Source of the DNA: Magicicada septendecula
Taxonomy: Eukaryota > Arthropoda > Insecta > Hemiptera > Cicadidae
Length of the DNA: 64,000 bases
Assembly: GCA_034769895.1 (NCBI GenBank)
Contig: CM068370.1
Coordinates: forward strand, 49,299,454 to 49,363,453
Direction: 5' to 3'
A program made the position numbers and the translations under genes. The notes below the pieces were generated by a model that was given only the letters and a program-made list of their open reading frames with translations, searched no databases and had not been told where the DNA came from. Below are positions 1-9,469 of the stretch, one piece after another (position 1 is the stretch's first letter; every line of letters starts with the position of its first letter).

Positions 1-484
1 TTTCCTACGTTACCTGTCGTATTTTTCACTTACCTCTAGAATGGACTGCAATATTTTAGTTGGAAAACATCCCTCCGGAGAGTCGTTCGTGTACCCACAG
101 TGTCAGCAAATGACCTTAACAGCTAGCTGCGCCGTTATCACGTAAGCAAGTTATTGCTGTTGACCAAACTAGCATGACATCGCTAGAAGACGCTAATAAT
201 ATCATCACGTACAGTTGTATAAATATGAAATTCAAAAACTCAGTAAATAGATTGTACTTCGCTAGAGCGACATTGATATAATAGACCTACATTTAGAGAA
301 ATAACATCTAATGAAACCTGGTATTAAGATATCACGAGACAGAAATTTGAATCTACTGTTGTAATGTTGTTTGCTGAGGACTTGCTTATAATTCAAAATA
401 CAAAATTGGCTTTACAAAAATCTATGTTTAAGCTTCATCATATTTGAAAACAATACAATATGAAAATCTTCACTACAAAAACAA
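1..484. other. no gene seen
   Basis: AT-rich sequence with no open frame or repeat that I recognise. Confidence 0.5.
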
Positions 485-775
485 AGGTAGCTTAATGGCA
501 CTTTGAGGCTAGGAATCAATGAGAATAAAAATAAAAAACCATCAAATTTTAGAACAGGAAATGATACTGTTTGTGATAAGAATTATTATATTGATGTTAA
601 GTTAGATCCAGTTCAGACGATCTGTGGGACAATCAGTCGTATTTTTGGAAACAAGGTAAATCCAGATACAAAATTAAAGTTTTAGAAAGTTATGGCTGTA
701 CTGTCCTATAGGTGCAAATTGTGGACAGCAACCAAGAAAAACAGAAAGTAAAATACAGGGATTGTAAATAGCGTT
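485..775 (+). pseudogene. non-LTR retrotransposon RT C-terminal fragment (family F2)
   Basis: The translation contains DVKLDPVQTICGTISR, then an in-frame stop near 683, then KVMAVLSYRCKLWTATKKN. This is the pattern just after the reverse transcriptase (RT) domain of many insect non-LTR elements, where a TICGTIRR-like helix is followed by a KVMA-VLLYG-E-WT block. The fragment is short, has an in-frame stop and has lost two or three codons in the VLLYG block, so it is dead. A second copy with the same KVMA and WTTTKK blocks lies on the minus strand at 11922-12430. The element's missing downstream parts appear at 2856 and 5467 in the same orientation. Confidence 0.6.
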
Positions 776-1002
776 CCTAAGATGAGATAAAAGGTGTTAT
801 AAACTGGGCGAGATTACTCATTAAGCAATGCGTGGATGCGTACTAAGTAAATATTTTGTTTTACAACCTCAATCCGGAGATCTTCTTATCCTGCTGTAAT
901 AATTGTCCTGATAGTTGTTCTCTGTTTGAAACCCAAACGAAGCTAATAGAACGCTGTAATACATTGTACGCAAATCAAATATGGCAGAATAAGAATATTT
1001 AT
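776..1002. other. no gene seen
   Basis: No recognisable coding or repeat sequence, apart from a short ATT run at about 1000-1012 that belongs to the next element's tail. Confidence 0.4.
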
Positions 1003-1265
1003 TATTATTATTCTGGCTGTACAATGTTTAAACACTTTCCGGAACCAAAGATTACAGAAGTGATTGAATTCTCATCTTCCACTGCTGCTTGGCCATCCAA
1101 AGATCTTCTTTAATTTCTCTTTGCCTCAATATAGTCTGAATTTCTTCTATCCAGGTGATAGGCGGTCTTCCTCTTTTCCTTCTTCCTGGTGGGGTCCATT
1201 CCATAACTCTCCTTGGCAATCTTTCCTGTGCCATTCTTTTCGTGTGTCCATACCATTGTAATTAT
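1003..1265 (-). pseudogene. non-LTR retrotransposon 3' end (family F1, copy 1)
   Basis: Reading the minus strand, the peptide contains RRVMEWTPPGRRKRGRPP followed by ITWIEEIQTILRQREIKEDL. This is the basic C-terminus typical of insect endonuclease-reverse transcriptase elements. The minus-strand 3' end carries an (AAT)n tail, seen on the plus strand as ATT repeats at about 1000-1012. The same 3' end with the same tail recurs at 20521-20760 and 49136-49390. Only about 260 bp remain, as expected from 5' truncation during target-primed reverse transcription. Confidence 0.75.
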
Positions 1266-1285
1266 TTTTGTTTTGAAATAATTAC

Positions 1286-1403
1286 TTTATAAATTAATAA
1301 ATCACCTGAGATCTGTCGTGTGACTTCCATTTACGATTAACGTATCATTGTAATTGAAAAACAAAGTCACACGCCGGATCTCAGGTGAATTATTATTTTG
1401 TAA
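1286..1403. repeat. short inverted repeat / hairpin
   Basis: An arm at about 1295-1326 (core TCACCTGAGATC) is repeated in inverse orientation at about 1363-1394 (core GATCTCAGGTGA). About 29 of 33 positions match and the spacer is 36 bp. Weaker pairing continues outward to about 1286 and 1403. No coding sequence. It may be a tiny foldback element; I could not find a target duplication. Confidence 0.7.
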
Positions 1404-2298
1404 ATAAAAAAGTGACTTAGATACCAGTATATATGTCATAATTATTACCTTAAAACACGGAAAGTTTAGTGTTGTTGATGCGTTTGGTCGAGTACAAAAA
1501 TACGTGGTAGCGTGAATGACTATGAGTACTCATTATCTTTAGTACGCAAAGCCATTACAGGCGGTGAAACATCCGCAGACTTTATATTTAACATTCGCAA
1601 CTTTAAAGAACACTAATTTAATTAAAACTTCTTCACAAAGTATAATTATCCTGTATGTGCTGACAAGATTTCAAATGTAATTACTGTAATAAATGTAAAT
1701 ATAATAAAAACACAGACTCGCTGACACTTGTAATTAATAAGTTAGTAATGTCGTGTTTTAGTACACTCGTTTCTGCAATCCACATTCTACATTCTTGTTT
1801 GGTTGTGCATCGCCATTTTACCGTCGGCCGTGGATAAAAAAGATATAACGTGCTTTGAGAAGCTCAGTCTTCTATCTGAAAGCAATGGCAAACCAGCATA
1901 TAGTATACCTGAATTAAGGCAACCATCTACTTAATTATTCTGTGTTCTTAATTGAAGGTGTCATGCATCTGTGTGATATTCTTTTACTTGTGAGTATCTG
2001 TTTACACCTATTTTAACTAACGACTCCTATTAAATATTTTATCAACCTTTTCTTCTAATTACTGCAAGACAGAATGCAGTTGTGTGTAAGAGACAATGAC
2101 TGCAGTTCAAGTATTTCCACCTGATGAATGTATAATATCCATTATACTTTCTTCTCGTGTCTAGTCTTAAATTTTCCGCCCCATTCATGTATCTACTGAA
2201 TTTCACGTTATTGATTTTCACCTTAATACCGTATTTATTTGTAATAAGCAGTAACAAATTATTTTTCCTGTCTCTCGATGTCCGGAATCAGTGATAAT
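1404..2298. other. no gene seen
   Basis: AT-rich sequence with only short incidental open frames. Confidence 0.45.
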
Positions 2299-2749
2299 CA
2301 AGGCCGTATTTACGTGATTGGACGAACGGGACCCCCCCCCCCCCACCAAGAAGGTCGAAAAAAGTTTACGAGTATTTTTTTTAACCTCTTAACGTTTAGA
2401 TTGTTTTATTATTTTTTCACTTGTGTACACTAGTATAGTAGAAACGTCTTTTTAAATATACAAAGAGGTTATTAGAGACCATTTGCGTGTACGTTTGATA
2501 TATGAAATATAGGAAAATCAATTCAGTCAATAAGTATCTTGTAAACAATTTTTCAATAACGAGTATTTTATTGGGTATTAGTCTACCGTTCCTTTAAAGA
2601 CATTGACTTCAGATGTTATCACACGTTTTGGAGCCACTGTAAAAATAGGAATATTGATTAGTCTTAACTTGTTTTTTCTTTTGTATGAAGCCGACTCGAC
2701 CGGACCCCGCCGCCAAGACCAAACTCTAGATACGGTTACTGATGAACTG
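2299..2749 (+). mobile_element. non-autonomous hAT-type element (MITE family H1, copy 1)
   Basis: The 5' end reads CAAGGCCGTATTTACG and is followed by a GGACGAACGGGACC box. The 3' end carries CTAGATACGG and a CTG terminus. The interior shares long blocks, for example CAATAAGTATCTTGTAAAC, with the copies at 6372, 12450, 23280 and 55312. Outside are GTGATAAT (2291-2298) and ATGATAAT (2750-2757), a 7-of-8 match that fits an 8-bp hAT duplication. The 3' terminus is disturbed by a small insertion, so the exact end is uncertain. It carries no transposase. Confidence 0.7.
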
Positions 2750-2855
2750 ATGATAATCTGTGTGACAGAACTCCGTCTTCATCAAAAATTAAAAAAAGAA
2801 ATCACCAAGTGGCATTTACTTTTGTGAATTTAAAAACTTCTTTTGTCCTAAAATA

Positions 2856-2985
2856 TGGAATATGCATAAATAAGGAGAAATTAAAAGATAATAAACAACT
2901 GTGGAAAGAACACTTAGAAATGTCAGAGTCTAGACTATTGGCCAAACAAGTCGGGAAATACGAACCTATAGGGCAGACACCGCGG
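2856..2985 (+). pseudogene. non-LTR retrotransposon fragment (family F2, middle part)
   Basis: The plus-strand peptide NKEKLKDNKQLWKEHLEMSE matches NSNEKLKDYKQQWREHFKRM of the minus-strand copy at 11922-12430. It is the segment downstream of the RT domain. It stands alone here, 2.1 kb from the upstream segment at 485-775. Confidence 0.6.
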
Positions 2986-3110
2986 TGTGTGAGTAGAGCA
3001 GTAGCGTGGCGTCCATGTAACCGCTGTTGCCGGCGGCAACAGTACAGGAAATTAAAGAAAATAAAATTAATTATATCAAAGAGTAAATACTTTAGTTATT
3101 GATTAATTTT
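2986..3110. repeat. GC-rich short palindrome
   Basis: At about 3024-3043, CTGTTGCC and GGCAACAG form a perfect 8-bp hairpin with loop GGC. A related GTTGCCGTCGGCAAC occurs near 3201-3216. Function unknown. Confidence 0.5.
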
Positions 3111-3480
3111 AAATGTGAACAATATTAGTAAGGAAACTTGAAGAAAAGCGTAGTATTGCTTTCGTTCCGCTAGGCGGTAGCACTGTCATTTTAGTGTTGT
3201 GTTGCCGTCGGCAACGTTCGACTGCGAGCGGTCATTGACCTCGTAGCAGTTGTCACTATGCATACTAGTGACACGTTCTCTAGTATACGTTCGTCCGCCC
3301 GATGTGTTGCCGCTGTATAAACCGGCAAAACGATCAGTTAACAGCGCGTACCGGTTACTACTTGCACCTATTTCTGTTTTGTTCGTTTAGTTATGTGTTT
3401 CTGTATTATTTGTATTCTGATTTATTTAGTGTAAATATAGTGGTCTCCGCATTCCGTTAAACCGGGATCCTCTTCTTCTG
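3111..3480 (+). promoter_or_regulatory. possible TATA promoter, perhaps an LTR remnant
   Basis: TATAAA at 3316-3321 is followed by TCAGT at 3334-3338, an insect initiator-like motif but closer than the usual spacing of about 30 bp. The surrounding 370 bp are more GC-rich than the neighbourhood and no gene follows. A solo LTR is one explanation. I found no matching copy in the window, so confidence is low. Confidence 0.25.
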
Positions 3481-4295
3481 CCCGTGAATTTAATTGCGTG
3501 ATGGAAAATGTACCACACTCAAAAATCTTTTGGTTGGCATACGTTTATGGCAATGTGTGATAGTGATAATGGTAGATTTACTCCTGATATGAAGACTTTA
3601 AAATCAAAATAATCTGGCGGTTATGATTGGTATTTTAACACTGCATGATGCACGGAATATTCTTGGCTATGTGGGCGTACTAAGTTGATGAAACTTTTCT
3701 GCTGTATTTTGTTTTCAACAGAAAAAAGTGCATGGAATTCACAAACGTCTACACATATATAGGTTTCCGACAATCAATTTTCTCCATTAAATGCTGTTAA
3801 ACGATTGTACAACTGAAAGCCTCATTCGTCTCTTTACCTTAACGGTATTCTTTGAAAAGTATCACCTTTCCATGACAGGACACTTGTCAGTCAGTAAGCA
3901 GACCATGTGGGCGTGGCAGCCATTCACTGTAAATACCACATTATGTATGTATGACTTAAGCATTTCTATTCCAATAGTGTTTCAGTTGCTGCATTTTTTG
4001 TCTACCCACTATTTCCATAAAATCATTTTTTTGTTATTTTGCGAGAATTTACAGTAAGTCATCCTATACATACCTAATGGGTAAGCTTATCTAATGTTTT
4101 TGATAAATTTATGAAAAGTTTGTAACGACTTGAATGGTTTCCTATACACACAATTTCATAATTTTAGAAAATAAGCGTGCGTGGTCGTAGGGGTGGTTTT
4201 TGAATTTTATATAGCCCTACGTGTGAAAGGCCGTCTTCTTTCTCTTTTCTTACTGTGATTCCTTGTCATTCGAAAATAAGTGATGTCTTAGGAAA
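3481..4295. other. no gene seen
   Basis: Short open frames only, none recognisable. A partial copy of the next repeat (AAGTGATGTCTTAGGA) sits just before 4296. Confidence 0.4.
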
Positions 4296-4906
4296 GTGAT
4301 GGTGTTGGTGACACGGATAACCTTAAGAATGGAATAGTGATGGTATTGGTGACACGGATAATCTTAAGAATGGAATAGTGATGGTATTGGTGACACGGAT
4401 AATCTTAGGAATGGAATAGTGATGGTGTTGGTGACACGGATAATCTTAGGAATGGAATAGCGATGGTGTTGGTGACACGGATAACCTTAAGAATGGAATA
4501 GTGATGGTATTGGTGACACGGATAATCTTAGGAATGGAATAGTGATCGTGTTGGTGACACGGATAATCTTAAGAATGGAATAGAGATGGTGTTGGTGACA
4601 CGGATAATCTTAGGAATGGAATAGTGATGGTGTTGGTGACACGGATAACCTTAAGAATGGAATAGTGATGGTGCTGGTGACACGTATAATCTTAGGAATG
4701 GAATAGTGATGGTGTTGGTGACGCGGATAACCTTAAGAATGGAATAGTGATGGTATTGGTGACACGGATAATCTTAGGAATGGAATAGTGATGGTGTTGG
4801 TGACACGGATAATCTTAGGAATGGAATAGTGATGGTGTTGGTGACACGGATAATCTTAGGAATGAAATAGTGATCGTGTTGGTGACACGGATAACCTTAG
4901 GACTGT
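4296..4906. repeat. 41-bp minisatellite, 15 units
   Basis: The unit starts GTGATGGTGTTGGTGACACG and recurs every 41 bp from 4296 to the last start at 4870. The last unit diverges after about 36 bases. Units differ at a few fixed positions, such as GGTGTT or GGTATT and CCTTAAG or ATCTTAGG. Since 41 is not a multiple of 3, the array does not encode a peptide repeat. Confidence 0.95.
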
Positions 4907-5466
4907 CCGTAGTTGACAGTGAGGAGTGGAATGCCGAAACACTAGCTTGCGAAGTTGGTTATTATCAGAAATTTGGGACATTTGCTTTTAAATTTTTACT
5001 TGAAAAGCTTTCTGCTATATTTCCGAAGTCTGATGTTTTGTTCAATACTTCACAGGAAGATATAATAGATGCAGGCTAGTGTAACAAGAAAACCTGATCC
5101 TGAAAATTTATGTCTTGTATGTACGCGTTTCCGACAGTTTAGAGACAAGTCGATATATGATGTAAATCTATAATTAAATGCCAGTAGACTCACTAAAGCA
5201 TTATAAGAAATTACAAAACAGTGCGCCTTGTTACTTACATACTTGTTACAATTCCTGCGGATATGTACTTACCAGAACAGACTGTCTGGAATGCCCCTTA
5301 TCTCAATTGAAAAATCTCTTTTACAAAACCTAAAGAAAATACCTGCATTTTATGATTCTTTTATAAACCACTTTTTAGAGAAGATTAGCGAATCGAGCTG
5401 CAGTACAAGCAGACTACAAACACAAGTCTAAGATAAGGTAAAAATAATAAATTTTTTACCTACGTG
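4907..5466. other. no gene seen
   Basis: Contains a 70-codon open frame that begins in the last minisatellite unit and is unrecognised. It is probably chance. Confidence 0.4.
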
Positions 5467-5620
5467 TTAGGCCGAAAAGCAACCGGCCACAGCTGTTATA
5501 TACCCACTCCATGCCACTGGTGTATACCCAGGAAAAGATGGCTGGATGATCTTCGAAGGCGGAACAGGCAGCAGCTTGCCTATGCCGCGTTGTGAATGTG
5601 ATGATGATGATATGCAATAT
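5467..5620 (+). pseudogene. non-LTR retrotransposon 3' end (family F2)
   Basis: Segments such as AAGATGGCTGGATGATCTTC and CTTGCCTATGCCGCGTTGTG, followed by a GAT-rich tail (5600-5612), match the reverse complement of 11930-12010. This is the non-coding or terminal-coding 3' end of F2 with its (GAT)n tail. Confidence 0.6.
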
Positions 5621-6371
5621 GCAATATGCGTGTGTATATTTTGAATAGTAAGGGGACAGCTCTCGTCTAAGCCTGGCAGCTTAAACCGTATGAAAACACT
5701 TAGACAATCGACTAACAACAGACTATTTAGTGAACGTACAGATTTCTTAATTCACGCAAATACTCAAGTGATATATACCGTATTGTAATATAAACGAGTG
5801 TGTTGTGAGCTCGTGCGTGTGTGTTAAACATTCTTGTAGCAAAAGTTGTATAGCGTCTTGAGAGGCGTACAAGTATCTGTCACAACGATGTCAGACAACT
5901 ACCCACTATAACCTCTTACTCATTTGTACTTTTCACGAAATGCATTTTCAGTCCGTTGCATAATGCTCATCTGGCACACGGCCAGCGGACTATTGAATTG
6001 CGGTGTTTCACTGACGTGTCCAACCTACTGAACACGTAACTGAGATTAATACTGGTTCCACGCTTTCCTTCCATAGTTCAACGGAAACGATAATCATACA
6101 ATAAAACGGATGTACAGTCAACAGCATGGCAAAATAAATAAGCTTTCTGTCTTTAACTGACACGTTCTTTCTTCGTTCATTATCCTAAGTATACGGGCAC
6201 TGATACACCTGCCAATCGTGGACGTTTATGTCCTAATTGTATAAAGCTATAGGAGATATGCATTTCTTTACTGTGTCTCATAAAGTGATACATCGTATAC
6301 CATAATTTTAATTAATTTACTTCATAATATCTTATAAATAAAATAAGTTTACTATGTTTGTTATTTTTTAT
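5621..6371. other. no gene seen
   Basis: No feature recognised. Confidence 0.45.
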
Positions 6372-6799
6372 CTGTGGCGTGTCTAGAATTTGGTTTGGTG
6401 GTGACCGGTCGAGTTAGTCTCACACCGAAAAAAATCAAGTTAAGACTGATCAACATTATTATGTGTAAAGTGGTTGAAAAATGTGTAATAATATCCTCAA
6501 ATCAATCCCATTAAAGTAAACGGTAATAACACAACAACAATACGCGTAACCGAAAGATTATTTAGAAGATACCTATTGACTGAATTGATTTTCGGTTTTT
6601 CATATTTAAAACGTACACGTTAATGCTGTGTAATACCCCTGCTTTTATATTTAATTTTTTTTTATTATTATAGTAGCATGCACAGCTAAAAATCTAACAA
6701 TATACCCTTAAAACTAAGACAGTAAAAAAATTTGTCAACTTTTTCCGACCCTCTATGGGGAGGTTCCGGTTCCGTTAGCCCCCCGTAAATGTGCTCCTG
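6372..6799 (-). mobile_element. non-autonomous hAT-type element (MITE family H1, copy 2)
   Basis: Inverse orientation to the copy at 2299. The plus-strand left end is CTGTGGCGTGTCTAG and the right end carries CCGTTAGCCCCCCGTAAAT and a CCTG terminus. The CTATTGACTGAATTGATTTT block is shared. Flanking octamers match poorly, so this is probably an old copy. Confidence 0.65.
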
Positions 6800-6999
6800 C
6801 ATTTTCACTTTCTCTAAGCTTTGCTTCGCTTTTTTAAATAAATGTGATCGTAATTTGTGTTTTGCCATTTTGCAGATGAAAGTTGTGGCAAACTTGGTCA
6901 TCATTATCATAATTACGATGTTTTACCAATTTAAAGGTCCCATACACTACACTGTCTCCAAATGCTCCTGTGTCACACTTGTTCTTTAGTTATCTTATG

Positions 7000-7325
7000 C
7001 CCTCCTGTCTTACATCATCTATCGTCGTTATTCTCTTCCTTCCTCTTCTCCTTTGTACTTCTAATATTCTCTGACTCTATAATATTCGTTTTCCTCTTAT
7101 AACACGTTTTGTTCACTTTATGTTCTCTTCACGGCTGTAACTAAAGCGTTCTGTTTTCCTTTATTTTGTTTGGCATCTCCTCCTCAATCTGTTTCATTGT
7201 CTCCCTATTTCTCCACAACCATATTTCAAGACCCTCAAGCCTAGACATAATTTTCTTCCCATAATCCAGTTTCAAATCCGTATAACAGAGCTTTTTATCC
7301 TTATCGACACGTCACATTTAACCAT
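7000..7325 (-). pseudogene. non-LTR retrotransposon RT C-terminal fragment
   Basis: On the minus strand several frames together give LLYGFETGLW, then RLEGLEIWLWRNRETM, then KENRTL, NKTCYKRKTN and EEN-NDDR-CKTGGHK. This follows the order seen after the RT domain of insect non-LTR elements (LLYG-E-W, RLEALEMWLWRR, TIKRR, a basic GKRGRGRPR block and a DDVR motif). Multiple frameshifts show it is a relic. It is a different lineage from F1, F2 and F3. Confidence 0.55.
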
Positions 7326-8585
7326 CCTCTTCCATCTTTGTATGTCGCTACTCACACAAAATTAACTCTTCTTTTTATTAAAGACATTTCTAACAAAGGC
7401 GTTTCTTGTTTTAACATCCACTTTGCCCTCCTCATGGCAAAAGTTTATCATGAACAATGTACCATGTTAATATCTTCAGAAATTGTCGTCTTAAGGAAGA
7501 GACTCCCATCGTAAATAAGGAATGATCCGTTTTAGAAACAATATTAATTTTACGTAGAAAATAATAAACCAATTTTAAATTTTATCATTTTAGCAATGCT
7601 TCATCTGTAAGAAGTTAAGAGTTATCCGTTAGCTACTGTTTTATGAGCTTTATTGTTGCTTCCAAATTCAAAATGCCGAGACAAATTCGTTAAGTAAGTT
7701 AAAAATTGTTGAACTTTTACTTAAATGATCTGGATTTGGAATTACTTATCAACAAGCGAAATGTATTAAAAATAATTTTTAGCACGTGTAGCTTTCCTGT
7801 AGACAGTTTTCAGAAAATCTATCTTACTATAACATACGTTATAAATATTTTTTTACATACATTTTTTCCGTGGTTAAAAAATTTCCGGACACCGATCTGT
7901 AGACAAATATCACCTAGGGGAAATTTATATTCATAGCCTACACGGTCTGCGGCTTCATGTGAGGAGGGATATTAACGGTTGTTTTTATACCGCGTTTTCT
8001 GAGCCATTCATCTTCCTTAAAGGTTAATCTCAAAATTTAGGGACGATTTCGTACTAGAAGACAAGACAGTGCTCTTGAACTGAAGCGTGAAGGGTTATGT
8101 TGCGTAAAGCGACATTTATTTGCCCCCTTTCAGTGTAAACTGCCCCCTACTCACACGCCTCTATGCTCTTGTTACTTGTGTATTACTCGGGTATTGCAGT
8201 GCAATAATCGTATACTGAAAACGGACGCATTAAATAAAGCTTAACAATGTTTAGTAGAATCACGTCGGCGCGTCTGAAGCCTATCTTGTAAATCGAATAT
8301 TTACGTAACAACGCATTTTACATTATTGTTACTGTCCGGAGTAAAGTAGTGTTGATTAAATTATCACGGGTACACTAGGTAAGTCGCATTCAAGATCTGG
8401 GTGGATGTCATGGAGCTGATCTGCATTCATGGGATGATGTATCTATGTTACTAGAGTTTTATGTTATGTGCATTACATACGTGGAACGTGAATACATTTA
8501 TAATGTAGCTTATGTACACTGTGAAATCTGTTGTCCATGATTTATTTGCAGAATAAGTTAAATATTCTTGTGATAATACACACAT

Positions 8586-8588
<3 letters not shown>
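7326..8588. other. no gene seen
   Basis: No recognisable coding, RNA or repeat structure. Confidence 0.4.

Positions 8589-8616
<28 letters not shown>
8589..8616. repeat. (GT)14 microsatellite
   Basis: Pure GT run. Confidence 0.95.
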
Positions 8617-8620
<4 letters not shown>

Positions 8621-8908
8621 GTATGTGTATGTGTAAACTGACGAGTTGAACATTATTATGTACTGGAGTCGGAAAAATACTAAGTTATTCGAATTCTCGA
8701 TATCCAGTAACAATGACGTGTACAGGTAATTATACTTCGGCAATAAAAATTAAAACGTATATATTTTAATAAATTATTAAAAAAGTTAATGGATGTTTTT
8801 ATTATTCTATTTTTTATTTATTATAATATTTATTATATTATTTACTACTATATTAATATATTACATTAAATTAGTATTATATTAAATTTTTTATTTTATT
8901 CCATTTTT

Positions 8909-9187
8909 ATTATCAATAAAAATGGAATATACAAAATAGAATGTCCGGATTGCAATAACTTTTACGTAGGCCAAACAAAGAAACAACTACTCGATAGATT
9001 CGTTGAACACCACAATGCATTTTTAAAACCAAACATTTACGAATCTAATTTGGCTGTGCACTGTACAAATAATAAACATACATTTCGGGACATTCAAAAC
9101 ATTAAGTTAATTAAAAACATACAAAAAGCTCAAAAAATAAATATTTTGATAAATCTTAATATTTACAAACACAGTAACAATATTTAG
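8909..9187 (+). pseudogene. Penelope-like element GIY-YIG endonuclease fragment (family B)
   Basis: From 8921 the frame reads NGIYKIECPDCNNFYVGQT and stays open for 88 codons to a TAG at 9185-9187. GIY and YVG (the YIG box) bracket a CxxC pair, the arrangement typical of the endonuclease domain of Penelope-like retroelements. Later come a His/Cys pair (AVHC, NNKH) and a closing NIYKH motif, matching the conserved EIYKH end of PLE proteins. No reverse transcriptase lies upstream, so the copy is 5'-truncated at about 8900. A 14-bp perfect inverted repeat (8899-8930) overlaps the truncation point. It belongs to a different family from the element at 21740-22860. Confidence 0.8.
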
Positions 9188-9436
9188 TAACTAAAGAACA
9201 AACTCAAGTAAAAACAAAACAAGATTATCTATTTAAAATTATAAATTTATTAAAATAAATTCAATATAAACATAAAATAACAGCTGGCAATATAACTGAA
9301 AACAGCTGATTAAGCATTAGAACAATCGATAAGTAAAATCAAATTAAACCGATCATTTCTTTTATATTACATTCAATTATTCGTTATTTGTATGTTGAAA
9401 TCGAATCAAATCAATTGGTTATTAATTCATTTATAA

Positions 9437-9469
9437 TCCTCTGATGATCAGTGAAAACGTGCGTCAGGA
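9437..9469 (+). ncRNA. degenerate hammerhead-ribozyme-like motif (PLE family B end)
   Basis: About 250 bp downstream of the GIY-YIG fragment are TCCT (9437-9440), CTGATGA (9441-9447), then GAAAA, a small ACG-TG-CGT hairpin, C (9465) and AGGA (9466-9469). TCCT and AGGA pair as helix I, CTGATGA is a perfect 5' core, and the C before AGGA is at the cleavage position. Helix II is reduced to TCAGT and cannot pair, and one extra A follows GAA, so it is probably inactive. Confidence 0.35.

Noticed and set aside
4296-4906. CRISPR-like array
   Set aside because: Units are contiguous without unique spacers, and the genome is eukaryotic.
4870-5079. 69-codon open frame downstream of the minisatellite
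   Set aside because: It starts inside a non-coding repeat unit and shows no recognisable domain.
8909-9187. Stand-alone bacterial-type GIY-YIG endonuclease gene
   Set aside because: The CxxC insertion between GIY and YIG and the closing IYKH motif fit a PLE, not a free-standing endonuclease.
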